Shown here: positions 37,001-48,072 of the stretch, one piece after another
How the letters are laid out: the number at the start of each line of letters is the position of its first letter
How positions within the stretch are numbered: the first letter of the stretch is position 1
Assembly (NCBI RefSeq): GCF_900128495.1
Contig: NZ_LT635801.1
Location: 3,552,099-3,616,098 of the forward strand
Reading direction: 5' to 3'
DNA length: 64,000 bases
Origin: Bacteroides ilei
Lineage (GTDB): Bacteria; Bacteroidota; Bacteroidia; Bacteroidales; Bacteroidaceae
Notes under the pieces: generated by a model
Databases searched by the model: none
What the model was told of the DNA's origin: nothing
What the model saw: only the letters and a program-made list of their open reading frames with translations
Program-made: the position numbers and the translations under genes

Positions 37001-37300
37001 TTATTTCAGAAAAGGATCAATGACGGAAAGAAGATCGGCCTTTGACAAAGCACCGCTCTGCCGCCACAGTATCTGACCGTTGCGGAACAGGATAAGTGTC
37101 GGTACAGCCTGGATTCCATATTCTCCGGCTGTAGTGCCGAACTTATCTACGTCAATTTTGACGATCCGGATTTTATTGCCCAGAATTTCCTTTACTTGCT
37201 CCAATATCGGATGCATCATCTTGCATGGTTGGCACCATGTGGCAAAGAAGTCTGCCAGAACAAGCTTGTCGCCTGCTATTACGTCTTTAAATGTTTCCAT
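37001..37300 (-). CDS. trxA: Thioredoxin
   Basis: A 99-residue thioredoxin-fold protein with active site W-C23-Q-P-C26-K and the conserved cis-Pro segment VPTLILF. The Q at the first position between the cysteines differs from the common CGPC and may shift the redox potential. There is no signal peptide, so it is cytoplasmic. It follows a YccF-family membrane-protein gene on the same strand, 26 bases downstream. Confidence 0.88.
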   Translation of the reverse strand: METFKDVIAGDKLVLADFFATWCQPCKMMHPILEQVKEILGNKIRIVKIDVDKFGTTAGEYGIQAVPTLILFRNGQILWRQSGALSKADLLSVIDPFLK

Positions 37301-37326
37301 ACTTTGTTTTTTATTTAATTGTTTTG

Positions 37327-37716
37327 TCAGAATCTTATTGCAATATCTCTTCCGAACGGTGCCAGTGAAAGTCCCGCTATCTTGAAATGCTGCTTACCGA
37401 ACGGTATGCCTATTATCGTGATAAACAGCAGTACACCGAAGAATATATGTACAAGAAAAGTCCATAATCCTCCGAAAATCAGCCAGATAATGTTCATCGG
37501 TATTCTGATGCAACCTATTGGACTGTCTGTTTTCCTTATTTCGGCTCCAAACGGCCAGAGGCACAACAGGCCAATCTTGAATGTCTGTAAGGCCAGTGGA
37601 AATCCGATAATGGTAATAGCCAGTGCAAGGCTTCCTGTAAAGTATCCGATAGCCGCTTCAAGTCCTCCGAAAATCAGCCAGATGATATTTCCCAATATTT
37701 TCATAATTCCTTTCAA
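37327..37716 (-). CDS. yccF: YccF-family membrane protein
   Basis: A 129-residue protein with two repeats of the YccF domain: NIIWLIFGGLEAAIGYFTG with ITIIGFPLALQTFKIG, then NIIWLIFGGLWTFLVHIFFG with ITIIGIPFGKQHFKI. Each repeat has two membrane helices and a short amphipathic helix ending in a 'PFG' turn. The function of the family is not established to my knowledge. Translation may begin at 37716 or at the Met four codons later. Confidence 0.85.
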   Translation of the reverse strand: MKGIMKILGNIIWLIFGGLEAAIGYFTGSLALAITIIGFPLALQTFKIGLLCLWPFGAEIRKTDSPIGCIRIPMNIIWLIFGGLWTFLVHIFFGVLLFITIIGIPFGKQHFKIAGLSLAPFGRDIAIRF

Positions 37717-37790
37717 TGAGATCTTTGTCGGGTAATTTATTCATTTACCTTATTGCAAATCTGTATATTTCTGCTTAGCCGACAAAATAA

Positions 37791-37816
37791 AAACGGGTAA
37801 TAAGGTACTCCCGTTT
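37791..37816 (-). terminator. Terminator hairpin downstream of the dapL operon
   Basis: AAACGGG pairs with CCCGTTT across a 12-base loop and is followed on the minus strand by TTTTATTTTG. Confidence 0.65.
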
Positions 37817-37864
37817 ATACAATTTAACTATATACGGGGCTTAGAGGGATCCGTCATAACAATA

Positions 37865-37889
37865 AAGCCGGAGGTTTTGCCCCCGGCTT
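37865..37889 (-). terminator. Hairpin just after dapL
   Basis: A GC-rich stem (AAGCCGGnGG / CCnCCGGCTT) with a short loop directly after the dapL stop. The T run is weak, so the downstream hairpin at 37791-37816 probably completes termination. Confidence 0.55.
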
Positions 37890-37930
37890 ATATGTAACAT
37901 CAGATATAGTTGTATTATATCCGTCGTGGC

Positions 37931-39160
37931 TTAAAGCCAGGCACGGATCCGTTTCATCGCTTCGATACAGTCTTCACGTTTACCGAAAGCGGTAAGGCGC
38001 AGATATCCTTCGCCGCTGGGGCCGAATCCTACTCCCGGCGTACTTACGATATTTGCTTCGTAAAGCAGCTGGTCGAAGAATTTCCATGAGCTCAGGTTAT
38101 CGGGAGTTTTCAGCCAGATATAAGGAGCGTTTACACCGCCGTAAACCTTCAGGCCCGATTCGGTAAGGCCTTCACGCATAATGCGTGCATTTTCCATGTA
38201 GTAGTCGATGGTAGCCTTCACCTGTGCCTGTCCTTCGGGAGTATAGATGGCTTCTGCTCCCCTCTGGGTGATATAGCTGGTACCGTTGAACTTCGTGCAT
38301 TGTCTGCGGTTCCACAATTTGTTCAGAGGCACCCGTTCGCCTGTCAGTGTAGCGGCTGTCACTTCTTTCGGTACAACGGTATAGCCGCAACGTACACCGG
38401 TAAAACCGGCTGTCTTGGAGAAACTGCGGAATTCGATGGCACAACGTTTGGCACCTTTTATCTCATAGATGGAATGAGGTACATCGTCTTCACGGATATA
38501 GGCTTCGTATGCGGCGTCGAAGAAGATGATGGTATCATTGGCCAGTGCATAGTCTACCCATTTCTTCAGTTCCGATTTGGTCAGGGTCGTACCTGTAGGG
38601 TTGTTCGGGTAGCAAAGATAAAGGATATCTATGCGTTTGTCCGGTATGGCAGGGATGAAGTTGTTTTCGGCTGTACATGGCAGGTAAGTAACATTGCTCC
38701 ATTTGCCGTCTGCCTGCAGATCGCCCGAGCGTCCGCACATCACATTGCTGTCTACATATACCGGATAGACCGGGTCGGTTACCCCGATGCTGTTGTCATG
38801 GCGCAGTATTTCACCTATGTTTCCGGTATCGCTCTTTGCACCGTCACTGACAAATACTTCCGATGGGCTCAATGTGATGCCTCGTGCAGCATAGTCGTGC
38901 TTGATGATTGCCTCAATCAGGAAATCGTATCCCTGTTCAGGACCGTATCCATGGAATGTCTCTGCCTTTGAAAGCTCGTCTACAGCTTTATGCATGGCTT
39001 CGATGGAAGCGGCTGGAAGCGGCTGGGTCACATCACCGATACCCAGACGGATCAGTCGTTTGTTGGGATGGGTTACTTGAAAAGCTTTTACTTTTTGTGC
39101 GATATCCGAGAACAGATAACTTCCCGGTAATTTCAGGAAATGTTCGTTAACTAATGCCAT
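37931..39160 (-). CDS. dapL: LL-Diaminopimelate aminotransferase DapL
   Basis: Transaminates tetrahydrodipicolinate directly to LL-diaminopimelate with glutamate as donor, the short route to lysine and peptidoglycan. A 409-residue fold-type I PLP enzyme that starts [19 protein letters not shown] (family-typical), has the cofactor Lys in [15 protein letters not shown], and shows [12 protein letters not shown] and YPNNPTGT. It is the last gene of the gltB-gltD-asnB-dapF-dapL run, 69 bases after dapF, and its product is the substrate of DapF. Confidence 0.95.
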   Translation of the reverse strand: MALVNEHFLKLPGSYLFSDIAQKVKAFQVTHPNKRLIRLGIGDVTQPLPAASIEAMHKAVDELSKAETFHGYGPEQGYDFLIEAIIKHDYAARGITLSPSEVFVSDGAKSDTGNIGEILRHDNSIGVTDPVYPVYVDSNVMCGRSGDLQADGKWSNVTYLPCTAENNFIPAIPDKRIDILYLCYPNNPTGTTLTKSELKKWVDYALANDTIIFFDAAYEAYIREDDVPHSIYEIKGAKRCAIEFRSFSKTAGFTGVRCGYTVVPKEVTAATLTGERVPLNKLWNRRQCTKFNGTSYITQRGAEAIYTPEGQAQVKATIDYYMENARIMREGLTESGLKVYGGVNAPYIWLKTPDNLSSWKFFDQLLYEANIVSTPGVGFGPSGEGYLRLTAFGKREDCIEAMKRIRAWL

Positions 39161-39229
39161 ATATTATTGTTTGTTTGCTGTTTATGTCTTTATTGTCCTT
39201 TGTCTTTCAGGTTTGAAGGGGGAGTGGGA

Positions 39230-40063
39230 TTATAACTCTATCTCTCCTTCAAAAACGGTTGTAGCCGGTCCGGTCATGAAAATGTGGTTGTTGTCCTTCC
39301 AGTCTATATGGAGTACACCTCCGTCCATTCTGATGTCACTGCTGCGTCCAGCCTTCCGGTTCAAGGCGGCAGCTACAGCCGTTGCGCATGCGCCGGTACC
39401 GCAGGCCATGGTAATGCCCGAGCCGCGTTCCCATACTCTCATGCGTATACTGCCGTCTGTACATATCTGTGCGAACTCGATGTTGCAACGCTCGGGAAAC
39501 AGCGGGTGGTGTTCCAGTTTCGGACCGATCTCTGTGAGCGGTATTTGCATCACATCGGGTACAAAGATAACAAAATGCGGGTTTCCCATGCATACATAAG
39601 TGCCGGTATATTTGACACCGTCGGCTTCCACTTCACCGGCTATCATACCTCCGGTCTGTGTGGCAAGCTGTTTTTTGTTTTCCAGGATAGGTTCACCCAT
39701 GTCGACGGTAGCCGATTCCACTTTCCCGTCTTTGACGTGCAGTTCCAGAATCTTGATTCCTGAAAGCGTATCGATGGTGACTGTCTCCTTGTCGGTCAGA
39801 TGATGGTCGTATACAAACTTTCCTACACAACGGATACCGTTTCCGCACATCATGGCTTCCGAACCGTCATTGTTGAATATACGCATGGAAAAATCGGCCT
39901 TGTCCGACTTTCCGATCAGGATCAGTCCGTCGGAACCGATGCCGAAGTGGAACTTGCTCCATTCAACGGATGTCTGCGCCGGCGATTCGATCGGATTGTC
40001 GGGTGTATAGACATATATATAGTCATTGCCCGCACCATGCATTTTAGTGAAATGAATCTTCAT
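39230..40063 (-). CDS. dapF: Diaminopimelate epimerase DapF
   Basis: Converts LL- to meso-diaminopimelate by a two-cysteine mechanism. The 277-residue protein starts [15 protein letters not shown] (family-typical, hence the start at 40063). The two catalytic cysteines are seen in MCGNGIRC and [10 protein letters not shown]. It lies 11 bases after asnB and before dapL, so the pair forms the diaminopimelate branch of the operon. Confidence 0.95.
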   Translation of the reverse strand: MKIHFTKMHGAGNDYIYVYTPDNPIESPAQTSVEWSKFHFGIGSDGLILIGKSDKADFSMRIFNNDGSEAMMCGNGIRCVGKFVYDHHLTDKETVTIDTLSGIKILELHVKDGKVESATVDMGEPILENKKQLATQTGGMIAGEVEADGVKYTGTYVCMGNPHFVIFVPDVMQIPLTEIGPKLEHHPLFPERCNIEFAQICTDGSIRMRVWERGSGITMACGTGACATAVAAALNRKAGRSSDIRMDGGVLHIDWKDNNHIFMTGPATTVFEGEIEL

Positions 40064-40074
40064 AAAGGTCGCTT

Positions 40075-41745
40075 TTATTTTTGGTATGCCTCTTCGTGGA
40101 CTCCTGCAACGGCACGTCCGCTCGGTTCGTTCATGTTCTTGAACGATTCGTCCCATGCCAGTGCTTCGGCGGTAGAGCAGGCTACGCTCGGTACGCTCGG
40201 TACACTTTTGGCTGCACTTTCACTGGGGAAGTATTCCTCGAAAATTGTACGATAGTAATATTCTTCCTTGTTACGCGGTGTATTGATCGGGAAGCGTTCG
40301 GCGGCGTGAGCCATATCTTCATCCGATACCTGCTGTGACGTGATTTCTTTCAGTGTATCGATCCAGCTGTATCCTACACCGTCACTGAACTGTTCCTTCT
40401 GGCGCCAAGCCACACTCGCAGGCAGCAGGTCGGCAAACGCTTCACGCACGATTTTCTTTTCGATGGTCTTTCCCGGACACATCTTGGCTTCCGGATTCAG
40501 GCGCATGGCCACGTCAAGGAATTCCTTGTCGAGGAATGGCACACGTCCTTCCACGCCCCATGCAGCCAGTGACTTGTTGGCGCGAAGGCAGTCGTACAGA
40601 TACAGTTTCGACAGTTTCCGTACCGTTTCTTCATGGAATGCTCTGGCATTCGGAGCCTTATGGAAATACAAGTATCCGCCGAACACTTCATCGGCACCTT
40701 CACCGCTCAATACCATCTTGATACCCATGCTTTTGATGACACGGGCCAGCAGGTACATCGGGGTAGAGGCACGTACGGTGGTGACATCATAGGTCTCGAT
40801 AAAATAGATCACATCGCGTACGGCATCCAGACCTTCCTGGATGGTATAGTTTATTTCATGATGGATGGTTCCGATGTGTTGGGCCACTTCACGCGCCTTC
40901 ACCAGGTCGGGAGCACCTTTCAGTCCGATGGCGAAAGAATGGAGCTGAGGCCACCATGCGTCCTTCTTCCCGTCCGATTCGATACGGCGGGCGGCGTATT
41001 TCTTTGCGATAGCCGAAATTACGGAGCTGTCCAGACCGCCAGAAAGCAGTACCCCGTAGGGGACATCACTCATCAGCTGGCGTTTTACCGCAGCTTCCAG
41101 GGCATCGTGCAGTTCCTGTACCGATGCAGGGTTGTCTTTTACGGCATCATATTCAAACCAGTCGCGGGTATACCAGCGGGTCATCTTGCCTTCCTTGCTT
41201 GAGTAGTAATGTCCCGGAAGGAACGGTTCGTAGCTGTCGCAGAAACCTTCGAGGGCTTTCAGTTCACTGGCACAATATACTTTTCCGTCCTTGTCATACC
41301 CTATATACAGAGGAATGACACCGATAGGGTCGCGCGCGATAAGGAACTCATCCTTTTCCTCGTCATAAAGTGCGAAGGCGAAGATACCGTTCAGGTCTTC
41401 CAGAAAATTGATTCCTTTGTCACGGTAAAGGGCAAGTATCACTTCACAGTCGCTTCCGGTCTGGAACTCGTATTTATCTTTATATTGTTTACGGATGTCA
41501 CGGTGGTTGTAGATTTCACCGTTTACGGCCAGAATCTGTTTCCTGTCGGGCGAATACAAAGGCTGTCCGCCGCTTTCCGGGTCTACGATAGACAGACGTT
41601 CGTGGGCGAGGATAGCCGATTTTCCACAATAGATACCGCTCCAGTCCGGTCCGCGGTGACGGATCTTCTTGGCCATTGCAAGAGCCTTGTTACGTAATTC
41701 GGGCTTCTGCTCTTTTATATTGAATATAGCTGCTATTCCACACAT
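40075..41745 (-). CDS. asnB: Asparagine synthetase B (glutamine-hydrolysing)
   Basis: Makes asparagine from aspartate, ATP and glutamine. The 556-residue protein starts MCGIAAIF, with Cys2 the N-terminal glutaminase nucleophile after Met removal, which fixes the start at 41745. The synthetase domain has the PP-loop [15 protein letters not shown] and the acidic [12 protein letters not shown]. It follows gltD by 61 bases and precedes dapF by 11. Its demand for glutamine links it to glnN and gltBD. Confidence 0.94.
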   Translation of the reverse strand: MCGIAAIFNIKEQKPELRNKALAMAKKIRHRGPDWSGIYCGKSAILAHERLSIVDPESGGQPLYSPDRKQILAVNGEIYNHRDIRKQYKDKYEFQTGSDCEVILALYRDKGINFLEDLNGIFAFALYDEEKDEFLIARDPIGVIPLYIGYDKDGKVYCASELKALEGFCDSYEPFLPGHYYSSKEGKMTRWYTRDWFEYDAVKDNPASVQELHDALEAAVKRQLMSDVPYGVLLSGGLDSSVISAIAKKYAARRIESDGKKDAWWPQLHSFAIGLKGAPDLVKAREVAQHIGTIHHEINYTIQEGLDAVRDVIYFIETYDVTTVRASTPMYLLARVIKSMGIKMVLSGEGADEVFGGYLYFHKAPNARAFHEETVRKLSKLYLYDCLRANKSLAAWGVEGRVPFLDKEFLDVAMRLNPEAKMCPGKTIEKKIVREAFADLLPASVAWRQKEQFSDGVGYSWIDTLKEITSQQVSDEDMAHAAERFPINTPRNKEEYYYRTIFEEYFPSESAAKSVPSVPSVACSTAEALAWDESFKNMNEPSGRAVAGVHEEAYQK

Positions 41746-41806
41746 AAGTATTTTGTATTTGTAAGCCGATGCTCCAATGAGCATCGGCTTGGTTGTTCTT
41801 TATAAC

Positions 41807-43150
41807 TTATAACGATTTCAGATAGTTGTCGATGTCTGCCGCAGCCTTACGTCCGCCGGCTATACATTTCACTACCAGGCTGGCACCGGTTGCCGCATCC
41901 CCAGCCACGAATACGTTCTTGGGGAATTCGGGAAGCTGCTGTTTCAGGAATCCCATGGCCAGCAGTACCAGGTCGGCCTTCAATATTTCCTTTTTTCCTG
42001 TAGGTTTCATGGTAGGGCGGCTGCCTTCTGCTGCCGGAATCCATTCCACTTCTTCCACTTCCACACCGCACACATGACCGTTCTTTCCGATGAACTTGTT
42101 CGAATTGAGGCTCCAGCGCCGGATACATCCTTCTTCGTGGCTGGAACTGGTCTTCAATACGAGGGGCCATTGCGGCCACGGAGTTGCCGGATTATAGCCT
42201 ACAGGCGGTTTCGGCATGATTTCAATCTGGGTTACACTTGCGGCACCCTGGCGGTTACTTGTTCCTATACAGTCGCTTCCGGTATCACCTCCACCGATAA
42301 CGAGCACGTGCTTTCCCTTGGCAGTGATACGTTCGTCCTTCGAGAAGGTCTGTCCTGCCAGTACCCGGTTCTGCTGGGCCAGCATTTCCATTGCGAAATG
42401 GATTCCCTGCAGTTCCCGGCCCGGAATCTGAAGGTCGCGGGCCTGTGGGGTACCTGTACAGATGCAGTATGCGTCGAAACCTTCCGGCAACTTGTTGTAG
42501 TCGACCGGTGTGCTTGGCTTGAATACGATGCCTTCCTCTTCCATCAGTTTCAGACGGCGGTCTATGATGCTTTTGTTCAGCTTGAAGTTCGGAATACCGA
42601 AACGTAACAGTCCGCCTATGTATTCGTCCTTCTCAAATACGGTAACCGCATATCCTTTGTGGTTGAGCTGGTTCGCTGCAGCCAGTCCGGCCGGTCCGGA
42701 ACCGATCACTGCAACCTTCTTTCCGTTGCGGTGGTATTCCTTAGGAATGACGAAACCTTCACGGAAAGCGGCTTCGATAATGGCAGCCTCGTTCTCGCGG
42801 ATGGTTACCGGTGAGTCGATGGTGAGTTTCAGAACACAACTTTTTTCACAGAGAGCCGGACAGATACGGCCGGTAAACTCCGGAAAGTCGTTGGTCATGG
42901 TCAATATTTCATAAGCTTCTTTCCAATGTCCTTTGTATACGGCGTCCTGGAATTCTGGAGGACGGTTAGATATCGGACATGCCCAGTGGCAGAACGGGAC
43001 ACCGCAGTCCATACAACGCGAAGCCTGCAATTTGCGGTCGCTGGTATTCAGAGTCTGTTCCACTTCGCCGAAATCGGCTATACGGTCGTGTACCGGACGG
43101 TATCCTGCTTCCTGGCGAGGTACAGTTAAGAATGCTTTTGGATTTCCCAT
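41807..43150 (-). CDS. gltD: Glutamate synthase small subunit GltD
   Basis: The electron-supplying subunit of NADPH glutamate synthase. A 447-residue flavoprotein with the N-terminal 4Fe-4S cysteine set C46, C49, C54 and C58 (RCMDCGVPFCHWACP), the FAD motif GSGPAGLAAANQL, and the NADPH motif IGGGDTGSDCIGTS. The C-terminal FVAGDAATGASLVV closes the FAD site. It follows gltB by 35 bases. Confidence 0.95.
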   Translation of the reverse strand: MGNPKAFLTVPRQEAGYRPVHDRIADFGEVEQTLNTSDRKLQASRCMDCGVPFCHWACPISNRPPEFQDAVYKGHWKEAYEILTMTNDFPEFTGRICPALCEKSCVLKLTIDSPVTIRENEAAIIEAAFREGFVIPKEYHRNGKKVAVIGSGPAGLAAANQLNHKGYAVTVFEKDEYIGGLLRFGIPNFKLNKSIIDRRLKLMEEEGIVFKPSTPVDYNKLPEGFDAYCICTGTPQARDLQIPGRELQGIHFAMEMLAQQNRVLAGQTFSKDERITAKGKHVLVIGGGDTGSDCIGTSNRQGAASVTQIEIMPKPPVGYNPATPWPQWPLVLKTSSSHEEGCIRRWSLNSNKFIGKNGHVCGVEVEEVEWIPAAEGSRPTMKPTGKKEILKADLVLLAMGFLKQQLPEFPKNVFVAGDAATGASLVVKCIAGGRKAAADIDNYLKSL

Positions 43151-43185
43151 ATATATAGTCTAATTTTTCTAGGTTGATGATTCGG

Positions 43186-46100
43186 TTAATAATCTCTCTG
43201 AACTTCTGCGATCTTCTGTTGCAGCTTGCGCATCTGTTCTTCTGCCAGAACTTTCTTGTATTCGATAGGAGTTACCTGGATGAATTCATCTACGTAACGT
43301 CCCCAGTTGTCGAGCATGGTACGTGCCAGCTGTGAACCTGTATACAGGTAGTGTTGGCGTATCAGTTCATGCAGCTCTTTGCGGGCCGTAGAATCTTCGA
43401 GCAGTGAAAGCTCTACCATTTCCATGTTACAGAAGTAGTCGAAGTTATGGTTCTTGTCCCATACATAAGCTACACCGCCACTCATACCTGCGGCAAAGTT
43501 TCGTCCGGTTTCTCCCAGTACTACGACGCGGCCTCCGGTCATGTATTCACAGCAGTGGTCGCCTACACCTTCCACTACGGCGATAGCTCCCGAGTTACGT
43601 ACGGCAAAACGTTCACCGGCACGGCCGTTGATGTAGACTTCACCTCCGGTGGCTCCGTAAAGCAGTGTGTTACCTACAATGGTGTTCTTTTCGGCATCGA
43701 AGTTACTGCGTACAGGCGGCTGTACGGAGATATGTCCGCCGCTCAGACCCTTGCCCAGGTAGTCGTTTGCCTCACCTTCCAGCTTGAAGCTGATTCCGTG
43801 TGTAAGGAATGCTCCGAAGCTTTGTCCGGCAGAGCCCTTGAACTTCACGTTGATGCTTTGGTCGGGCAGACCTTCGTGTCCGTAACGGGCAGCTACGGCA
43901 CCCGAAAGCATTGCACCTACCGAACGGTCGGTATTCGAAATGGCGTATTCCAGTGAAACCTCCTTCTTGTTTTCCAAAGCTTCTTTGGCAGCCTCAATGA
44001 TGCTTACGTCCTTTACGAATTCGATATCGTGGTGCTGTTTGGTTACATTATGCAGAGCCGAACCGTTGTCAACCTTATGCAGGATGCGTTCGAAGTCAAG
44101 CAGGGAAGCTTTGGTTCCGAACGGAGCCTTCTTGATTTCAATCAGGTCTGTACGGCCTACAATGTCTTCCAGACGGGTGAATCCCATATCAGCCAGGTAT
44201 TCACGTACTTCCTGTGCCAGGAAGCGGAAGTAGTTGACTACATATTGATAATGGCCGCGGAAATGTTCACGCAGTTTCGGATCCTGTGTAGCTACACCCA
44301 CCGGGCAGGTATTGGCATGGCATTTACGCATCATGACGCAACCCAGTACGATAAGTACGGTAGTTCCGAATCCGAATTCTTCGGCACCCAGCAGAGCCAT
44401 ACTGATGATGTCACGTCCGGTCTTCAACTGTCCGTCGGTCTGCAGGCGTACCTGTCCACGCAGTCCGTTCAGAACCAGTGTCTGCTGTGTTTCGCTCAGA
44501 CCTATTTCAGGAGAGATTCCGGCATATCGCATGGACGATGCGGGTGATGCACCTGTACCGCCTTCGGCTCCTGAAATCACAATCAGGTCGGCTTTGGCCT
44601 TGGCTACACCGGCAGCGATGGTTCCGATACCGCTCTCGGCTACCAGCTTCACGCTGATCATTGCCTTCGGGTTCACGTTCTTCAGGTCGAAGATGAGCTG
44701 TGCCAGGTCTTCGATTGAATAGATATCGTGATGAGGCGGAGGTGAAATCAGTGAGATACCCGGAATGGAGTGACGTGTCTTTGCGATGATCTGGTTTACC
44801 TTGAAGCCCGGCAGCTGACCTCCTTCACCCGGCTTCGCACCCTGTGCCACCTTGATCTGGAGCTCTTCTGCGTTCACCAGGTATTCGGTCGTTACGCCGA
44901 AACGTCCTGATGCGATCTGCTTGGTCTTGCTGCATAGTGAGATTCCGTCGAATGTCTCGTGGAAACGTTCAGAGTCTTCACCGCCTTCACCGGTGTTGCT
45001 GCGTGTGCCCAGTTTGTTCATCGCCAGTGCCAGCGCTTCATGCGCTTCCTTGCTGATGGCACCGAATGACATTGCACCGGTCACGAAATGTTTTACGATG
45101 CTCTCTACCGGTTCTACCTGGTCTATTGAAATCGGGTTCCGTTTGAATCCGAAGAAGTCACGCAGGAATATCGGACTTTCCTTTTCATCGACCGAACGGC
45201 TGAACTCCTTGAATTTCGCATAGTTGCCGAGCCGTGTAGCCAACTGCAGCTTGCTGATGGTTTCCGGGTTCCATGCATGTTTCTCACCGTCTTTGCGGTA
45301 AGAGAACTGTCCGATGTTCGGCAACAGGTCGTCCATTTCTTCCGGATCGAAGCCCAGATCATGGAACTTGATATAGTCTTTGGCAATTTCTTCCAGACGG
45401 ATACCTCCGATGGTGGAAGTCGGGGTGCCGAAATATGCTTTCAGCAGTTCTTCGCTCAGGCCTACAGCCTCAAAGATTTTGGCTCCGCGGTATGAACGGA
45501 TCGTACTGATACCCATTTTACTCATTATCTTATACAGACCCTTGCATACAGCCTTGATATAATTCTTCTCGGCCGTTTCGTAGTTCATCTGTACATCGCC
45601 TTTCTTTACCAGATCGTCCAGGATGGCAAATACCATGTACGGATTGATGGCGCTGGCACCATATCCCAGCAGCAGGGCGGCATGCATCACTTCACGTATT
45701 TCACCGCTTTCCACTACCAGAGCGGTCTGTACACGTTTCTGTACAGATATGAGGTGATGGTGTACGGCACTTACCGCCAGCAGTGACGGGATGGCTGCAT
45801 GATCCTTGTCGATACCTCTATCGGAAAGGATGATATAGTTTACACCGTCGTTTACCGACTGTTCCGCCTTCTGGCAAAGGTCGGTCAAGGCTTCCTGAAG
45901 TCCTGCTTTTCCGCGTTTCACTTCAAACAGGGTAGGAAGTTTTACGGTATTGAATCCTTTATAACGGATGTTACATAAGATATCCAGTTCGCCGTTGGTC
46001 AGGATAGGATAGGGCAGACGTACCATCTTGCAGTGCTTTTCGCTCGGAATCAGGATGTTGGTACCTACCGCACCGATGTATTCGGTAAGTGACATGACCA

Positions 46101-47703
46101 GCTCCTCACGTATCGGGTCAATGGCGGGATTGGTTACCTGGGCAAATTGCTGACGGAAGTAGTTGAACAGGAGCTGAGGCTGGTCTGAGAGTACAGCCAG
46201 CGGAGTGTCGTTACCCATTGATGCCGTCGGTTCGGCTCCGTTTGTACACATCGGTGTCAATGTCCGTTCAATATCTTCACGTGTAAATCCGAAAGCACGA
46301 AGTTTGCGCTCGAAATCAGATACAGTATTAGGAACCTTACGTCCGCTTTTCAGTGTATTCAGCTCAATGCGGTTGGTCGACAGCCATTGGCGGTACGGAC
46401 GAGCTGAGGCAAGTTGTTCTTTCAGTTCCCCGTCATAATAGATACGTCCTTCCTGTGTATCGATCAGCAGGATTTTTCCCGGTTGCAGGCGTCCCTTTTC
46501 CTTGATGCTTTCGGGCTCGAAGTTGATGACTCCGGCTTCGCTGGCTACCACCATCATGTCATTACGTGTGATAAGGTAGCGTGCCGGACGTAATCCGTTA
46601 CGGTCGAGCATACCTCCTGCATAACGGCCGTCGCTGAACAGCAAGGCAGCAGGTCCGTCCCACGGTTCTATCAGGATAGAATGATATTCATAAAATGCCT
46701 TCAGGTCTTCACTTATCGGATTCTTGTCGTTGAATGATTCGGGCACCAGCATGGCCATGGCATGCGGAAGGCTCAATCCCGACATGACGAAGAATTCCAG
46801 AACATTATCAAGTGAAGCACTGTCACTCATACCCGGCTGGATAATAGGCCGGATGTCTTTGATGTTTCCCAGTGTAGGGGTTGACAGTACGCTTTCACGT
46901 GCATCCATCCAGGCACGGTTACCACGGATGGTATTGATTTCGCCATTGTGTGCCAGCAGGCGGAAAGGCTGTGCCAGACTCCAGGTCGGGAAGGTGTTCG
47001 TACTGAAACGTGAGTGTACGATAGCCAGTCCGCTGGTGAAGTAAGGCTGGGTAAGGTCGGTGAAGTATTCACGCACCTGTACTGACGAAAGCATACCTTT
47101 ATAGATAATGTTCTTGCTTGAAAGCGAAACAATGTAGAAATCTTTATGGTTGACCCGTTTCTCTATCTTTTTACGTATAATATATAATGTACGTTCCAGG
47201 TTCTCCGTATCGGTGGATCCTGTAATGAATACCTGGCGGATGGCCGGTTCCGTTTCGGCCGCACTCTTACCAAGTATGGAAGAATTTACAGGAACTGTAC
47301 GCAGATGCATCAGAGAGAGACCTTCACGCTCAATCTCTTCTATCATGATGCTGAGGATATGGCTCTGTTCCTTCTCATCTTTCGGAAGGAAAACCAATCC
47401 TGTACCATATTTACCCTTTTCTGGAACCGGAATTCCTTGTAAAAGGATGAACTCATGGGGAATCTGCAGCATGATTCCGGCACCGTCGCCGGTCTTGTTG
47501 TCGGCTCCTTCGGCACCACGGTGTTTCATGTTTTCCAGTACCTTCAGAGCAGCGTCTACAAGCTCATGCGATTTGTTACCATGTATGTTTACAATCATTC
47601 CTACCCCACAAGCGTCATGCTCATTTTCCGGAGAATAGAGGCCGGTTTGTTGCCCGTGTTCTACGTTGGCAATGTCTTCTTTGATAAAAATACCCTCTTT
47701 CAT
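43186..47703 (-). CDS. gltB: Glutamate synthase large subunit GltB
   Basis: Transfers the amide of glutamine to 2-oxoglutarate, making two glutamates. The 1505-residue protein begins with a propeptide that ends at the nucleophilic Cys32 (HDACGVGM). The glutaminase domain, the FMN-binding synthase domain (GEGGEDSERF, LISPPPHHDIYSIEDL, SGAEGGTGASPASS) and the 3Fe-4S cysteines (LGCVMMRKCHANTCPVGVA) are all present, followed by the C-terminal beta-helix repeat region. It heads the operon; the promoter is at 47759-47766. Confidence 0.96.
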   Translation of the reverse strand: MKEGIFIKEDIANVEHGQQTGLYSPENEHDACGVGMIVNIHGNKSHELVDAALKVLENMKHRGAEGADNKTGDGAGIMLQIPHEFILLQGIPVPEKGKYGTGLVFLPKDEKEQSHILSIMIEEIEREGLSLMHLRTVPVNSSILGKSAAETEPAIRQVFITGSTDTENLERTLYIIRKKIEKRVNHKDFYIVSLSSKNIIYKGMLSSVQVREYFTDLTQPYFTSGLAIVHSRFSTNTFPTWSLAQPFRLLAHNGEINTIRGNRAWMDARESVLSTPTLGNIKDIRPIIQPGMSDSASLDNVLEFFVMSGLSLPHAMAMLVPESFNDKNPISEDLKAFYEYHSILIEPWDGPAALLFSDGRYAGGMLDRNGLRPARYLITRNDMMVVASEAGVINFEPESIKEKGRLQPGKILLIDTQEGRIYYDGELKEQLASARPYRQWLSTNRIELNTLKSGRKVPNTVSDFERKLRAFGFTREDIERTLTPMCTNGAEPTASMGNDTPLAVLSDQPQLLFNYFRQQFAQVTNPAIDPIREELVMSLTEYIGAVGTNILIPSEKHCKMVRLPYPILTNGELDILCNIRYKGFNTVKLPTLFEVKRGKAGLQEALTDLCQKAEQSVNDGVNYIILSDRGIDKDHAAIPSLLAVSAVHHHLISVQKRVQTALVVESGEIREVMHAALLLGYGASAINPYMVFAILDDLVKKGDVQMNYETAEKNYIKAVCKGLYKIMSKMGISTIRSYRGAKIFEAVGLSEELLKAYFGTPTSTIGGIRLEEIAKDYIKFHDLGFDPEEMDDLLPNIGQFSYRKDGEKHAWNPETISKLQLATRLGNYAKFKEFSRSVDEKESPIFLRDFFGFKRNPISIDQVEPVESIVKHFVTGAMSFGAISKEAHEALALAMNKLGTRSNTGEGGEDSERFHETFDGISLCSKTKQIASGRFGVTTEYLVNAEELQIKVAQGAKPGEGGQLPGFKVNQIIAKTRHSIPGISLISPPPHHDIYSIEDLAQLIFDLKNVNPKAMISVKLVAESGIGTIAAGVAKAKADLIVISGAEGGTGASPASSMRYAGISPEIGLSETQQTLVLNGLRGQVRLQTDGQLKTGRDIISMALLGAEEFGFGTTVLIVLGCVMMRKCHANTCPVGVATQDPKLREHFRGHYQYVVNYFRFLAQEVREYLADMGFTRLEDIVGRTDLIEIKKAPFGTKASLLDFERILHKVDNGSALHNVTKQHHDIEFVKDVSIIEAAKEALENKKEVSLEYAISNTDRSVGAMLSGAVAARYGHEGLPDQSINVKFKGSAGQSFGAFLTHGISFKLEGEANDYLGKGLSGGHISVQPPVRSNFDAEKNTIVGNTLLYGATGGEVYINGRAGERFAVRNSGAIAVVEGVGDHCCEYMTGGRVVVLGETGRNFAAGMSGGVAYVWDKNHNFDYFCNMEMVELSLLEDSTARKELHELIRQHYLYTGSQLARTMLDNWGRYVDEFIQVTPIEYKKVLAEEQMRKLQQKIAEVQRDY

Positions 47704-48043
47704 TGGCGTTTGCTTACTTTTTATTGTTATTCTGTAGTAATCATTTTCTAATTGCTTACAAAAGTAATAAAAGAACTGCCAATTCGTTTTATAATTTCTG
47801 CCTTTTCTATTCTAAAAAATGACATAAAAAGCTTGTGATTACAATCTGGGTATTTTTTAGATAATTATGTTTTGATTTATTATTTAATGGCCGTATTTTC
47901 CTTACGGATTGATATGTGCTAAAAATAAAAAACAGATTTTTCTCTATATTCTTTTGGAATAGCAGACCGGATTTTACAGACATATTGTAAACGGATATCT
48001 CAAAAATGCTTCCTTTTTGTATGAAATGGAGGAAATGGCAAAT
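47704..48043. other. gltB leader and intergenic region
   Basis: About 340 AT-rich bases between gltB and the tRNA-Lys terminator hold the gltB promoter (next entry). I see no gene, hairpin or repeat in the remainder. Confidence 0.6.
47759..47766 (-). promoter_or_regulatory. -7 element of the gltB operon
   Basis: TACTTTTG on the minus strand matches TAnnTTTG and lies 56 bases before the gltB ATG. Confidence 0.55.
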
Positions 48044-48071
48044 AAAAAAGGGAGTCTTAAACTCCCTTTTT
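48044..48071. terminator. Terminator downstream of tRNA-Lys
   Basis: An 11-bp stem (AAAAAGGGAGT / ACTCCCTTTTT) with a 5-base loop, with T runs on both strands, directly after the tRNA 3' end. Confidence 0.85.
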
Positions 48072-48072
48072 G

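Noticed and set aside
38300..38971. A 223-residue open frame on the plus strand opposite dapL
   Set aside because: It is antisense to a complete dapL gene and has no recognisable domain.
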